Positions 55,184 to 64,000 of a stretch of DNA of 64,000 nt are shown piece by piece. Source of the DNA: Clostridia bacterium (GTDB taxonomy: Bacteria > Bacillota > Clostridia > Christensenellales > Aristaeellaceae). The DNA lies in the NCBI GenBank assembly GCA_017404985.1, contig JAFRBK010000009.1:62001-126000 (forward strand). Direction: 5' to 3'. Numbering within the stretch: position 1 is the first letter of the stretch; every line of letters starts with the position of its first letter. The translations under genes were made by a program, and so were the position numbers. The notes under the pieces are model-generated. The model did not search any database, was not told the DNA's origin, and worked only from the letters and a program-made list of their open reading frames with translations.

Positions 55184-56428
55184 ATGAAAAAGATTTGCAG
55201 AATCCTGGCATGCATTCTGCTGTTTGCCCTGCTGCTGCCGGGGCTGTCCCTGGGGGAGGAAGCCGGTACGGCCAGTGCGGACTATGAGCCCCTGTATACA
55301 CTGGCAGAAGAAGCCGGTTTCAGGCTTGGCGCCTGCTTCAGCCCGTGGGATCTTACCAACAGTACTTACATGGAATTTGTGACCCGGCACTTCAATTCTC
55401 TGACCTGTACCAATGAGACCAAGGCCTATTCGCTGCTGGACCAGCGGCTGTCTCGGGCGGCGGAGGACGGCATGCCGCGGATGAACTATACAACCGCGGA
55501 CAAGATGATTGCTCTGGCGCAGGAAAAAGGGATTGGCATCAGGGGCCATGTGCTGGTCTGGGACGCGAACATGACGCCCTGGTTCTTCCATGAAGGCTAT
55601 GACGAAAAGCAGCCCTTCGCGGACCGGGAAACCATGCGGCTACGCCTGGCCAGCTATATTGACCAGGTCATGACTCACTTCGAGGAGAAGTTTCCCGGCG
55701 TGGTCTACTGCTGGGACGTGGTGAACGAGGCCATCGGCGACAGCGCGGCGGAATACGCCGCCGGCGATCCCTGCCATCTGCGGACTCTTCGGAACGGGAG
55801 CCCCAACCTCTTTCTGGAGCATGTGGGAGACGATTATGTTGCCTACGCGTTTCTCTGCGCGAGAAATACCGCGGAAAAGCTCGGGAAGGATATTCGCCTG
55901 TTCTACAATGATTACAATATGTTCATGGAAGACAAACGCAGTGCGGCGCTGGCTCTGGTGGATTCCATCAACAGTTATGCCATGGACGAAGCGGGCCATC
56001 CCCGGAAGCTGGTCGACGGCATCGGCATGCAGGGATATCTCGGCGGGTATGGCAAACAGGAAGGGTGCCTGGCGGACAGCCTGCTGACGCAGGTAGCTGA
56101 ATCCATCAAAATATATGCGGACAAGGGGCTGGAGGTCCAGATTACCGAGATGGCTGTCCGGAATTATGAGAAGGAGAAGGCGCCGGAGCATGCCGCATTC
56201 TATGCACGGCTCTTTACGGAAGTGTTCCTGCCCGCCAACGCCGGGGAACAGAAACCGCTGACAGCGGTCTGTATCTGGGGTGTCGCCGACTGCCCCCAGC
56301 TGCCGAAGAATAATTATATCTGGAAGCTGAACAGCCCTTACGGCGGACTGATCACGGAAAAAGGCGCGATCAAGACCTCCTTTGACGCTGTATACCGGGC
56401 ACTGAAATCATACGCGGAGAAGAATTGA
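55184..56428 (+). CDS. Secreted GH10 endo-1,4-beta-xylanase
   Basis: Xylan-degrading enzyme of 414 residues with a signal peptide (MKKICRILACILLFALLLPG). The GH10 barrel is complete: FNSLTCTNETKAY, GHVLVWDANMTPWF, acid/base Glu182 in WDVVNEAI and nucleophile Glu322 in VQITEMAV, with a C-terminal CIWGVADCPQ. There is no carbohydrate-binding module or cell-wall anchor. It begins at ATG 55184 behind CGGAGGAGG. The AlkZ-related gene follows by 16 bases, probably by chance rather than function. Confidence 0.94.
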   Translation: MKKICRILACILLFALLLPGLSLGEEAGTASADYEPLYTLAEEAGFRLGACFSPWDLTNSTYMEFVTRHFNSLTCTNETKAYSLLDQRLSRAAEDGMPRMNYTTADKMIALAQEKGIGIRGHVLVWDANMTPWFFHEGYDEKQPFADRETMRLRLASYIDQVMTHFEEKFPGVVYCWDVVNEAIGDSAAEYAAGDPCHLRTLRNGSPNLFLEHVGDDYVAYAFLCARNTAEKLGKDIRLFYNDYNMFMEDKRSAALALVDSINSYAMDEAGHPRKLVDGIGMQGYLGGYGKQEGCLADSLLTQVAESIKIYADKGLEVQITEMAVRNYEKEKAPEHAAFYARLFTEVFLPANAGEQKPLTAVCIWGVADCPQLPKNNYIWKLNSPYGGLITEKGAIKTSFDAVYRALKSYAEKN

Positions 56429-56444
56429 GAGGGAAGAATAAGCC

Positions 56445-57167
56445 ATGGACAGCGATTGGAATCTGAAGGGATGCCGGAGAAATGACCCATCCCGGTTCCG
56501 TTCGGCGGAGGATGTGGTTGCCAGAATCCATGAAGTGGGTTTTCTGCCGCTGTTCGCGACAGATATTCCCGGCTTTTCGGTCGAAGAACACACGTATGCC
56601 TGGGATTGGTGGTCGGATGATCCCAAATCGGATCCATGGGCGTGGCGAATGGAAATTGCGGCCAGGGATGATATTGCCTATGGGAAATTCTTTGACAGGA
56701 AGGCTGGATTCATCTCCAAGTCCTGTTTTCCGGCTTTTGCGAATTACCGCAGAGACGGCTATGACCATGAAGGCCTGTATGAAGACGGAAAAATGAATGG
56801 CCGGGCGAAGAGAATTCTGGACGTGCTGGAACTCAATGAAGATGCTGTCGGCCTGGAAATGATGTCCGGAGAACTGAGAAAGAAGGCTGCCATTGAGAAA
56901 GGCTTCGATAACGTACTGATTGATCTGCAGATGCAGGCCTTCCTGCTGATCAGTGGATTCCGGCAAAAACGGAACAAGCGCGGAATCGAATACGGCTGGC
57001 ATCTGCCGTCTTTCATGACGCCGGAAACCAAATGGGGATACGATGCTGTAAACAGCGTTCATGAATCACCGGAGGAATCCCGGAATTGGATAGAAGAAAG
57101 GATCAGACAGTTTTACCCGGAGGTCGGTGAAAAAGAGATCCAAAAAGTGATAGGGATCAGACGCTGA
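56445..57167 (+). CDS. AlkZ-related protein of unknown function
   Basis: Protein of 240 residues. It resembles proteins labelled AlkZ-related (distant to DNA glycosylases with winged-helix domains) in Clostridia. Supporting segments are a Trp-rich early AWDWWSDDP and AYGKFFDRKAGFISKSCFP, a central RRDGYDHEGLYEDG and LQMQAFLLISGFRQKRNK followed by YGWHL. Cytoplasmic by sequence, with no signal peptide. Activity is not established. The stop codon lies five bases from the convergent stop of rqcH, so no terminator fits between. Confidence 0.65.
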   Translation: MDSDWNLKGCRRNDPSRFRSAEDVVARIHEVGFLPLFATDIPGFSVEEHTYAWDWWSDDPKSDPWAWRMEIAARDDIAYGKFFDRKAGFISKSCFPAFANYRRDGYDHEGLYEDGKMNGRAKRILDVLELNEDAVGLEMMSGELRKKAAIEKGFDNVLIDLQMQAFLLISGFRQKRNKRGIEYGWHLPSFMTPETKWGYDAVNSVHESPEESRNWIEERIRQFYPEVGEKEIQKVIGIRR

Positions 57168-57172
57168 GTGTT

Positions 57173-58912
57173 TTACTGTTCGATCAGCTCAATCCGGCGG
57201 ATGTCCTCTTCCAACGGGGTGATGTAGGCAGTTTTCTGGTGGGTGTAGATCATTTTACCAGGCGCTGCGCCGCCGGGCTTCCGGACATATTTCCGCCGGG
57301 TATAGTCCACGGGGACCAGGGAACTGCGCTGCCCTTTGGAATACCAGGCAGCCAGCAGCGCGGCCTGCTTCAGGGTTTCCGGCGGGATTTCTCCCTCGGC
57401 CCTAACAATGACATGGCTTCCGGGCATATCCTTGGCGTGGAGCCAGAGCTCATCTCCCCGGGCCTCCTGCGTCAGGCGGTCGTTCTGGGCAGCGTTTTTA
57501 CCCACAAGGATTTCAATCCCATCAGCGCTTTTGTACCGGTAGGGCTTGCTTTGAGGCAGCTGGCGCAGCTGGCGGCGGTTCGTGTTTTTCTTCATATACC
57601 CGGTGCGAACCAGCTCCCGGCGGATTTCCTCCAGTTCGCTTTCCCCGACACATTTGTCTACATCCAGCAGCATACCTTCCAGGTAATCCAGTTCCGCCAG
57701 CGTTTTTTTCCGCTGTTCCGCGGCGGTTTCCCGGGCGGAACGGGCTTTCTGGTACTTTTTAAAGTACCGCTGGGCATTCTGGCTGGGGGTAAGCATCCGG
57801 TCCAGCGGCACGGTGATTTCTCCGCCTTCCTGCGTGAACCAGTTGGGCAATACGGCTTCCGACATGCCTTTTTTCAGCTGGTACAGATTTGCATTGATGG
57901 CTTCGCCCATGATCCGGTATTCTTCCATCCGCTCGGCGCCGGCCAGCTCCTCCTCCTGGAGGGCGAGCTTCTTTTCACAGCGTTCCACCTGGGTTTTCAG
58001 CGTCCGCAGCATGCCGGCACTTTTCTGGTTCAGCCGATCCCGGGCGTCCCGTTCCCCGAAATAGGCATCCAGGGCATCGCTCAGGGTTGCGGTTTCGTGC
58101 TGCGCAGAGAGGTCGCGGGTCAGATAAGGGAAGGCAAAAACATCCGCGGGAGCGCCGTCTTCCGTCCACAACACCCGGGGAGACGCCATGTCCGGCAGGC
58201 GGTGGAACAGATCCGCCAACCGACTGCAGGCATCCGGAAGATCCACCGGCCAGCCATCGTTCCGGTTAACCCGGAAGGCCAGCTCCTCTGCGGCTACCCG
58301 GCTCAGCCCGGCAATCTGGTCTCCCAGCGCTTTGTCGAAGCGGACTTCGCTGAGAGGCGCCAGGCGTTCCTCCAGCATGTCCCCGGATACGTCCCACGGG
58401 TTCAGCTTCTCCTGGTCCGGAGGAGGTGTGTAGGGAAGGCCCGGCTGGATCTGGCGGACGCGGCTCATATCCGCGCTGACATGGCGGGTGGCCTCCAGAA
58501 TTTTCCCATTCTCGTCCAGCAGCATCAGATTGGAATGCCGGCCCATGATTTCCAGCGTCAGGCGGCGAAGCACATGGTCACCCATCTCGTTAACCGTATC
58601 GAAATCGATTTCCGCAATCCGGTCTCCGCCTACCTGGCGGATTTCCTGTATCCGGCCGCCGGAGAGCTGCTTGCGCATCAGCATGCACAGGCTCGGCGGT
58701 TCCAGCGGGTTAGGAAAGGAAGCCCGGGTCAGGTGGAGCCGGGCATTATTAGGGCTGGCGCATAAAAGCAGCCGGTGGTTTTCGTTCCCGGCACGAATCA
58801 GCAGAACGACGGTATCCCGTTCCGGCTGCGTGATCCGGTCCACACGGCCGCCACGCAGCATCCGGTCCAGCTCCCGGACAGCAAATCCCACGGTCAATCC
58901 ATCCATCGGCAT
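57173..58912 (-). CDS. rqcH: Ribosome quality control protein RqcH (NFACT family)
   Basis: Bacterial Rqc2 homologue of 579 residues. It binds stalled 50S-peptidyl-tRNA complexes and directs alanine tail addition so that the peptide is degraded. NFACT-N domain (MDGLTVGFAVRELDRML, then SPNNARLHLTRASFPNP), HhH and coiled-coil middle (KTQVERCEKKLALQEEELAG) and the NFACT-R domain with GDELWLHAKDMPGSHVIVR are present. The family was once called fibronectin-binding protein. Start at 58912 with AGGAG; ATG 58906 is an alternative. It follows the glycosidase gene by six bases. Confidence 0.92.
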   Translation of the reverse strand: MPMDGLTVGFAVRELDRMLRGGRVDRITQPERDTVVLLIRAGNENHRLLLCASPNNARLHLTRASFPNPLEPPSLCMLMRKQLSGGRIQEIRQVGGDRIAEIDFDTVNEMGDHVLRRLTLEIMGRHSNLMLLDENGKILEATRHVSADMSRVRQIQPGLPYTPPPDQEKLNPWDVSGDMLEERLAPLSEVRFDKALGDQIAGLSRVAAEELAFRVNRNDGWPVDLPDACSRLADLFHRLPDMASPRVLWTEDGAPADVFAFPYLTRDLSAQHETATLSDALDAYFGERDARDRLNQKSAGMLRTLKTQVERCEKKLALQEEELAGAERMEEYRIMGEAINANLYQLKKGMSEAVLPNWFTQEGGEITVPLDRMLTPSQNAQRYFKKYQKARSARETAAEQRKKTLAELDYLEGMLLDVDKCVGESELEEIRRELVRTGYMKKNTNRRQLRQLPQSKPYRYKSADGIEILVGKNAAQNDRLTQEARGDELWLHAKDMPGSHVIVRAEGEIPPETLKQAALLAAWYSKGQRSSLVPVDYTRRKYVRKPGGAAPGKMIYTHQKTAYITPLEEDIRRIELIEQ

Positions 58913-58918
58913 ACGCCG

Positions 58919-61036
58919 TCATCTCCTTTCAGTCCTTAGGGCAACGGCCAGTCCATAGGGCACCGGGCGTCCGTACCGGTTTGCGAGACTTCCGGTGACA
59001 ACCAGCGTCAGGGACAGCGGCGCATTGCCGCGCAGCGCTGCCGGAATCCGGAAAATCTGGGGCGCCCAGAAAGCGGCGCCTATAAACTTTTCGTTCGCAT
59101 ACAGCTCCGCCATTTCTTCCGCATCCACGCGGACAGCGAGCGGCCCGTTTCCGGCGGGCACCTTCGCGGCATAGGTTTTCCGGACAGCCATAGGCTCTTC
59201 CGATACCAGGGTAAAATCCCGATTGGTCAGGACCTGCTTCGGGGCAGGCTCAGGAAGGGGCAGGGACTCCCATTCCTCCTGTGTTTCGCAGGCAAACAGC
59301 AGCAGGCTTTCAAAAGGTTCCAGGCACAGGTTCAGGCATGTGCCCTGTTCCGTGCTTTCGGTTTCCATTTTCCTCATTTCGCCGGCCCACAGATCAAAGG
59401 CGCCGATCCGGGCCTGCACAGGCAGAGCCAGCCGGGTTTCCAGGCGGTTTTTGCCTTCATTGGTGAGAAACCACAGGTCCCTAGCACCATGCTTCAGGCG
59501 GGCGCAGCGAAGCTCCGGCTGCGGCGGGTTGCACAGGCAGTCCGGCGGAACGCTTTCCGGGTCATGGGAAACGGAGGGAAAACAAGCCTGATCCGCCAGC
59601 ACAGCGAGGTAGCGCCGGCCGCGGCAGATCAGATTCCCGTTTTCCTCCCGGCATTCCGGCCATACGCTTTCCGGCAGATACTGAAAGGAACGCTGGCTGC
59701 GGAACAGGGGTGCGACCTCGTCGGCACGCAGTTCCCGGTTCCGGCAGGGGACGGCCAGGCCGATCACAGCTTCGGTTTCCGCCATCAGGCAGGAAAGGCG
59801 GGCCATGTAGGCAGACCACTGCTGGTAATGGGGCCACCAGATGTTTCCGGGGCCTACGTCCGGGGGCCGCTCAGCGCTGCGCCGCCCTGACAGGCTGTAA
59901 TAGAAGGCATGGGGAATGAACAGGTTCACGCCCCGGACTGCCAGGTAATCAATATACCATTTCATATCGCTGCCTGTGAAGTGCCAGGAATTGCCTTCCC
60001 GGTTGCAGGCGCCGAAGCATTCATTGCTGTTGCGTTTCCGGTTCATGAGCCGCGCGGCGTCCGCGCTGCACTTGGCCATGGTGCTGTCCATGCCGGCGGT
60101 GCCTCCGGTTTCCGGCGCGACCCAGCGAAATACCAGGTCCTGGCCGGGAATATGGAAATACCGCTGTACTTCGATATCGTCACTCTGGTGCGGATGCCCC
60201 ATCAGGGCAAGGCCGTGGGCTTCGCACCAGGCGGACAGCGGCGCATAATACACCTCCGCCTCCCGTTCCAGAATCATCCGGCGGTACAGGGCAGTATCTG
60301 CGGTTTCCTCTCCGGTAAACAGGCCTACAAGCCCGGACAAATGCCCGCCGGCAGACTGAAACAGATCCGCGAACCCTTCCGTCCAGGGCTGCAGGTCCCG
60401 GGTGTTCCTGCCCAGAATGCTGGGCTCGTCCGTGAAGATGCCGAGAATCGTGGTTCCGAAATACGGCTGAAACTCCCGGGCATAGGCTTCATGGGTCAAC
60501 GCGATGAACCGGCTGACAGCTTTCGGATTCAGGATATCCGCGCTTTTCGGGGCGTAGGGCTGTCCGTCATCCTCGCCGTAATGCAAACCCCGGATCGTGC
60601 CGCCGCTGAAGCGTTCCACGAGAAAGCCAGGTTCTCCCTGCCACAGCACACGATCCCGGGGAGACGGCGACTGAACCAGGGAAAGCCCCCGGCTGGCCAG
60701 TTCCGGATGCCCCTCCGTGACCAGCCCGCCTGCGGAACCGGAAGGATACATCCCCTCGTCATAGAGGACGACAGTCATTTCAAGTTCCGCAGCAGTTTCC
60801 ACCGCTGTCCGCAGATAGCGGAAAAACACAGGCGAAAGATACTGAATCCGCCTGGAAAGCCCCATCCGGGGATGCAGCACGACGCCGTATACCCCGTGAT
60901 CCCGGAAATCCTGGAGCTGGCGGCGGATTTCTTCGTGGGTAAGGTTTCCGTTCAGGAACCAGAAGGGGATTGGCGTATATTCGCGGGAAGGGGTTTTCAG
61001 CCCGCTGAGCCAGGAAAAATCATTCATGTTATTCAT
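58919..61036 (-). CDS. Glycoside hydrolase, GH106-like (alpha-L-rhamnosidase type)
   Basis: Cytoplasmic glycosidase of about 705 residues. An N-terminal barrel starts with TPIPFWFLNGNLTHEEIRRQ and VYGVVLHPRMGL, as in the GH106/rhamnosidase-like group. Acidic residues in IFTDEPSIL and a later RKRNSNECFGA are likely active-site segments. A C-terminal beta-sandwich carries VDAEEMAELYANEKFIGAAF. Rhamnose release is the best guess and would fit the pectin locus at the other end of the window, but it is not proven. Starts at 61042, 61036 and 61027 compete; 61036 has AGGTG at good spacing. Its start overlaps the small ORF at 61029. Confidence 0.68.
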   Translation of the reverse strand: MNNMNDFSWLSGLKTPSREYTPIPFWFLNGNLTHEEIRRQLQDFRDHGVYGVVLHPRMGLSRRIQYLSPVFFRYLRTAVETAAELEMTVVLYDEGMYPSGSAGGLVTEGHPELASRGLSLVQSPSPRDRVLWQGEPGFLVERFSGGTIRGLHYGEDDGQPYAPKSADILNPKAVSRFIALTHEAYAREFQPYFGTTILGIFTDEPSILGRNTRDLQPWTEGFADLFQSAGGHLSGLVGLFTGEETADTALYRRMILEREAEVYYAPLSAWCEAHGLALMGHPHQSDDIEVQRYFHIPGQDLVFRWVAPETGGTAGMDSTMAKCSADAARLMNRKRNSNECFGACNREGNSWHFTGSDMKWYIDYLAVRGVNLFIPHAFYYSLSGRRSAERPPDVGPGNIWWPHYQQWSAYMARLSCLMAETEAVIGLAVPCRNRELRADEVAPLFRSQRSFQYLPESVWPECREENGNLICRGRRYLAVLADQACFPSVSHDPESVPPDCLCNPPQPELRCARLKHGARDLWFLTNEGKNRLETRLALPVQARIGAFDLWAGEMRKMETESTEQGTCLNLCLEPFESLLLFACETQEEWESLPLPEPAPKQVLTNRDFTLVSEEPMAVRKTYAAKVPAGNGPLAVRVDAEEMAELYANEKFIGAAFWAPQIFRIPAALRGNAPLSLTLVVTGSLANRYGRPVPYGLAVALRTERR

Positions 61037-61190
61037 TGCCATTGCACCTGATGAATTCAATTTTGGGGTATTCCTTTTTCAGAAGGATCGGTGTTACCAC
61101 GGAGCTGACCAGAATCAGCAGAATGGCCATATCCAGCAAATCGCGAATTCTGTCCTTCACAATCATGCTCCGTCCCGAAACGATCTTCAT
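61029..61190 (-). CDS. Small one-helix membrane ORF overlapping the glycosidase start
   Basis: A frame of 53 codons (start MKIVSGRSMIVKDRIRDLLD, stop TAA at 61029) with a hydrophobic stretch (MAILLILVSSVVTPILL). Its stop overlaps the start codon of the glycosidase, which looks like translational coupling. The first ATG has no ribosome site; an internal ATG at 61166 follows GGGACGGAG. It may be a leader ORF, a small membrane protein or a gene fragment. I do not recognise it. The 177 bases beyond it to 61367 show nothing convincing. Confidence 0.4.
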   Translation of the reverse strand: MKIVSGRSMIVKDRIRDLLDMAILLILVSSVVTPILLKKEYPKIEFIRCNGNE

Positions 61191-61367
61191 GAAAACATGA
61201 TTACGATACAGCGAAATGCCCCATGGGTCAAGAATGGGTTTGGAGAAAAAACAGGAGAAGCGCGGTTTTTTGGTGGAAGTATTTGGTTGCTTTCAGAAGC
61301 GGAAGGGAATACAAAGGATTTGCAAATGCCGGGCGGGAGGACGAAACCCTGATGGGATTACTATGAA

Positions 61368-62096
61368 TCAGTGAATGACCGGAATCACATAGCCTTCAGG
61401 TTCCTCTCCAGAGATCAGATGGTCCTCCGCATCGTAGAAACATTCCGTCATGGCATCCATCCAGGATTTCAGTTTTCCCTGCGAATCATATTCAGCGTAA
61501 ATATACCAGGGATCATTGACATAGGCATACATGCCGCCGTCAAAGGAAAGGGTTGTTCCCCAGGCGTAGCAATTGAAGCCGGTGATCCGGCCTTCTTCTT
61601 CAGAAATCCATTCCACGACCGGGCTGGAGGCAAGATATTGGTTGGCAGCTTCATAGGAAATCGAGATGCTGATCCGGTCTGTGGCCTGGTTTCTGGAGAG
61701 ACAAATCAAATCAAACGGCGCCTGTGGGATCCAGCCGCCCGCCGCATCGTCCCAGAGGCAATCCGTATAGACGATGGGGATATCTTTTCCGGTCCGTATG
61801 GACCATCCTTCCGGCAGCGTTTCGGAGAGACGGATGACTGTGGACGAACCGTCCTGCACTACTTCCAGGTCCGGCGCCAGGCCGGCCCAGGTAATAAAGG
61901 GCAGGCCAGACCATTGCAGGGGGATCAGAATCCCTTTTTCATTGGCTTCCTTCCAGGAACCGTTCCAGACCAACCACATTTCATCCACGAGGGCATTCAA
62001 CTGCTCAAGTTTGGAACTTCCGGAGGGCTCGGCCAGAGAAACACAGGCGGAAAGAATCACGGCCACCAGCAGGAAACAGCAAATCAGCCTTCTCAT
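61368..62096 (-). CDS. Secreted protein of unknown function next to a Ser/Thr kinase
   Basis: Protein of 242 residues with a signal peptide (MRRLICCFLLVAVILSACVS). LSAC is a plausible lipobox, so it may be a lipoprotein. The mature part is acidic and beta-rich with many Trp and Tyr; no known motif is seen. The C-terminal half (SQGKLKSWMDAMTECFYDAE, then ISGEEPEGYV) resembles the end of the kinase's outside domain (YDSSGRLSNVYYAGK). Its ATG overlaps the kinase stop (ATGA), so the two are coupled. Confidence 0.7.
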   Translation of the reverse strand: MRRLICCFLLVAVILSACVSLAEPSGSSKLEQLNALVDEMWLVWNGSWKEANEKGILIPLQWSGLPFITWAGLAPDLEVVQDGSSTVIRLSETLPEGWSIRTGKDIPIVYTDCLWDDAAGGWIPQAPFDLICLSRNQATDRISISISYEAANQYLASSPVVEWISEEEGRITGFNCYAWGTTLSFDGGMYAYVNDPWYIYAEYDSQGKLKSWMDAMTECFYDAEDHLISGEEPEGYVIPVIH

Positions 62097-63814
62097 TGGA
62101 ACAAATCAACTCCTATAATCGGCAGGGAAGAACTGGGGATCTCATAGGTCTTTCCTGCATAATAAACGTTTGATAACCGGCCTGAACTATCATATTCCGC
62201 CGTGGCAGGCGAACGGTCGGCACCTTTCAGCTGAATGAAGGTTGTATTCTCGTTGGCCTCCAGCTCAGTACGAATTCCTACGGGTTCATCCTGTCCGCGG
62301 ACAAATCCGGCCGAGAATCCTTTGACGGACAACCGCTCCGGATCATAGAATACCATAATATGGTAATCTGTGTCCAATGAAATCTCTTTTTCTATATGAA
62401 TCGTGGATGAGAATAGGATACCTTTTCCTGATGATACCATTCGGTATCCGTCGAGTTCCTGATCCCAGATCATGGAGATGGTTTGCCCGTCCGGGTACTC
62501 AAGCCAAACGATCCACTCCGAAGAAACGGGGGAGAGGAACAGAATATCGGAACTTTCATGGACTGTAATGGAGGGAAGCAATGCCGGAATCTGGCGAACC
62601 ATTGGAAGTTTTTCCAGAGACAGCGGAAACCGATAATTCCATTTTTCAGAAGGGAACATGCCGCATACTTCCAGCAGGTCATTGAGTTCTCCCAGTTTCA
62701 TGGGGAGGGTTTCAGCAGAACTGTTTTCTTCTGTGACAGAAGCGTCGGCTTCCACAGGAGCCGGACCGGAAGACTTATTTCCGGAACAAAGGAAAACCAC
62801 AGCCAGTACCAACACCAGAAGGCAGGCCGCGAAAACCGCCCAGAATGTTCGGGAAAAAGAAAACGAAGAGCGGGTATGCTGCTTCAGCAACTGGTTCAAG
62901 CCGGCTTTCATCTCTGTCGCAGTTTGATAGCGTTCTTCCGGCCGGAAAGCACAGGCTTTTGCAATCACTTTCGAAAAGGCGGTGGAGGCATCGCAAGGGG
63001 CGGGAAGGGCTATCCCAGACTGTCTCATCTGAACCGCAACGGCATAATCCTCATGAGTGGGAAACTGCTTTTCCGGAACAAAGGGGAGGCGGTTTCGGTT
63101 TGCCAGTTTATACAGGGTAAGGCCAACCATGTACAGGTCAGACTGGACGGTGCACTGCTGACGAAGCGCTGTTTCCGGGGCCATGTACAGCGGCGTTCCG
63201 CGAATGGCCTGTGATTCCGGAGAAGCCGGAAGGTCTATGGCGGCACTGAAATCACCGAGCTTAAACACAGGAGCTTCTTCTCGGGAAATGCTGACAAAAA
63301 GATTGTCAGGCTTTATATCGGAATGAATGATGCCTGCCTGGTGGCAGGCTTCCAAAGCTTCGCAGAGATCAATTCCTATCTGGACCGTTTCCTTTTCATC
63401 GTAGGATTTACTGCTAAAGTAGGCGTTCAGCGGGTGCAGCAGCTCCATCCGGATATACAAGCAAAAGCCCGGCTCATCCTGAGTGGGAAGCATCTGTACA
63501 TCAAAAACGGAGACAATATGCGGGTCATCCATGAATCCGCTGAGCTTGCGGGCCTTCTCAAGGAGTGCGGCTGCTTCCTTTTCGAAGATGGAGCGGATTT
63601 TTGTATCGGACATTCCCTGGCTACGCAATTCCTGAATCTGGCCATCGTCCTGAGGGACGGGGATGATTTTAACAGCGCATTGATCCACTGGATTATCTGC
63701 CCGACAGGCCCGGTATACCGTTCCGAAGGAACCGCTGTCCATGGGCTCCAGCAGCTGCCATTCCGGCCAGGGGAGGCTTTCCAGGATCGGGTTATCATCA
63801 TTGATTGTGTTCAT
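62093..63814 (-). CDS. Membrane Ser/Thr protein kinase
   Basis: Hanks-type kinase of 573 residues. The catalytic domain has MDSGSFGTVYRA (glycine loop), Lys in CAVKII, HSDIKPDNLF (catalytic loop) and GDFSAAIDL, where the third residue of the DFG triad is Ser. An APE-like MAPET is kept. A membrane helix lies near residue 330 (WAVFAACLLVLVLAVVFLC), followed by an outside domain of about 220 residues without PASTA repeats. ATG 63829 would sit within a TATAAT-like sequence, so 63814 is preferred. The Ser in DFG may lower activity but is seen in some bacterial kinases. The partner gene suggests a sensing unit. Confidence 0.85.
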   Translation of the reverse strand: MNTINDDNPILESLPWPEWQLLEPMDSGSFGTVYRACRADNPVDQCAVKIIPVPQDDGQIQELRSQGMSDTKIRSIFEKEAAALLEKARKLSGFMDDPHIVSVFDVQMLPTQDEPGFCLYIRMELLHPLNAYFSSKSYDEKETVQIGIDLCEALEACHQAGIIHSDIKPDNLFVSISREEAPVFKLGDFSAAIDLPASPESQAIRGTPLYMAPETALRQQCTVQSDLYMVGLTLYKLANRNRLPFVPEKQFPTHEDYAVAVQMRQSGIALPAPCDASTAFSKVIAKACAFRPEERYQTATEMKAGLNQLLKQHTRSSFSFSRTFWAVFAACLLVLVLAVVFLCSGNKSSGPAPVEADASVTEENSSAETLPMKLGELNDLLEVCGMFPSEKWNYRFPLSLEKLPMVRQIPALLPSITVHESSDILFLSPVSSEWIVWLEYPDGQTISMIWDQELDGYRMVSSGKGILFSSTIHIEKEISLDTDYHIMVFYDPERLSVKGFSAGFVRGQDEPVGIRTELEANENTTFIQLKGADRSPATAEYDSSGRLSNVYYAGKTYEIPSSSLPIIGVDLFQ

Positions 63815-63852
63815 GGCGGATTCTTTCATTATAATATATCGGCATCTGTTCT

Positions 63853-64000
63853 TCAGCAGGGCGAGGGAACGTCCGCATAGGACTGCTCCAGGACATCCGC
63901 ATAGGTACCCAGCGGGTCCACGGAAAGCACGCAGATCAGGATAAAGCTTTCATATGGATCGGCAACATACACAGGCCCGAAGCCACAGTCAAGCAGTATC
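63853..64000 (-). CDS. C-terminal end of an unidentified protein
   Basis: Only the last 49 codons lie in the window (ILLDCGFGPVYVADPYESFI, then VLSVDPLGTYADVLEQ), with a TGA at 63853. Composition looks like coding sequence. No assignment is possible. It is upstream of the kinase on the same strand. Confidence 0.6.
   Translation of the reverse strand, partial: ILLDCGFGPVYVADPYESFILICVLSVDPLGTYADVLEQSYADVPSPC

Overview
The window is a chromosomal segment of a strictly anaerobic, fibre-degrading Gram-positive bacterium of the Clostridia type, probably from rumen or gut. The evidence is an Rnf complex in the order C-D-G-E-A-B, ferredoxin-dependent 2-oxoacid oxidoreductase genes, RqcH, Firmicutes-type sugar ABC transporters without an encoded ATPase, many secreted proteins with simple signal peptides, and consensus sigma-A promoters (TTGnnn-N17-TAnnnT). 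The DNA is GC-rich apart from one A+T-rich island. I guess a Christensenellales/Aristaeella-like lineage, but this is an inference. I saw no rRNA, tRNA, CRISPR array, insertion sequence or transcription-factor gene.

Region 1 (1-13.5 kb) is a pectin-type glycan locus. A divergent sulfatase is followed on the + strand by a sugar ABC importer (two permeases and a binding protein), a NodB-type deacetylase, an oligogalacturonate-lyase-like propeller, a CE12 rhamnogalacturonan acetylesterase-like enzyme, a TIM-barrel isomerase, an unknown secreted protein, a GH2-like hydrolase and a DUF2264 protein. A strong terminator that could act as an attenuator sits just before the GH2 gene.

Region 2 (13.5-20.9 kb) is an A+T-rich island with three tandem relatives of one secreted Ig-like/leucine-rich-repeat protein family: a decayed 3' remnant, a 792-residue copy and a 1566-residue copy.

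Region 3 (21.1-23.2 kb) has a nitrate/sulfonate-type ABC binding protein and permease without an ATPase gene. A well-supported small gene on the - strand encodes a 66-residue peptide with a double-glycine leader motif.

Region 4 (23.2-37.5 kb) is a respiratory block: rnfC, a fused rnfD-rnfG, rnfE, rnfA and rnfB; a membrane-anchored pentahaem nitrite reductase NrfA with an unusual MMRxRP-repeat tail; the system II cytochrome c assembly genes resB and ccsA; a NusG-domain-II gene broken by an in-frame TAG; a Gx transporter; a deleted flavocytochrome remnant; and an intact secreted flavoprotein reductase with two FMN-binding domains. Reduced ferredoxin and NADH linked by Rnf could feed nitrite and other extracytoplasmic acceptors.

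Region 5 (37.6-42.6 kb) is an NHLM-type peptide export operon: a very short secretion protein, a C39 peptidase-ABC exporter and a second ABC exporter, with no precursor gene beside it. Region 6 (42.6-45.3 kb, - strand) encodes a four-subunit 2-oxoacid:ferredoxin oxidoreductase. Region 7 (45.4-49 kb) is a second sugar ABC importer.

Region 8 (49.1-64 kb) is mixed: a frameshifted SpoIIE-type phosphatase, a cysteine synthase-like enzyme, a CE2-like esterase, phosphoglycerate mutase, a GH10 xylanase, an AlkZ-related protein, RqcH, a GH106-like glycosidase with a small membrane ORF upstream, and a Ser/Thr kinase with a secreted partner protein. Four genes in the window are visibly broken or interrupted, so either the assembly has small errors or the locus is decaying.
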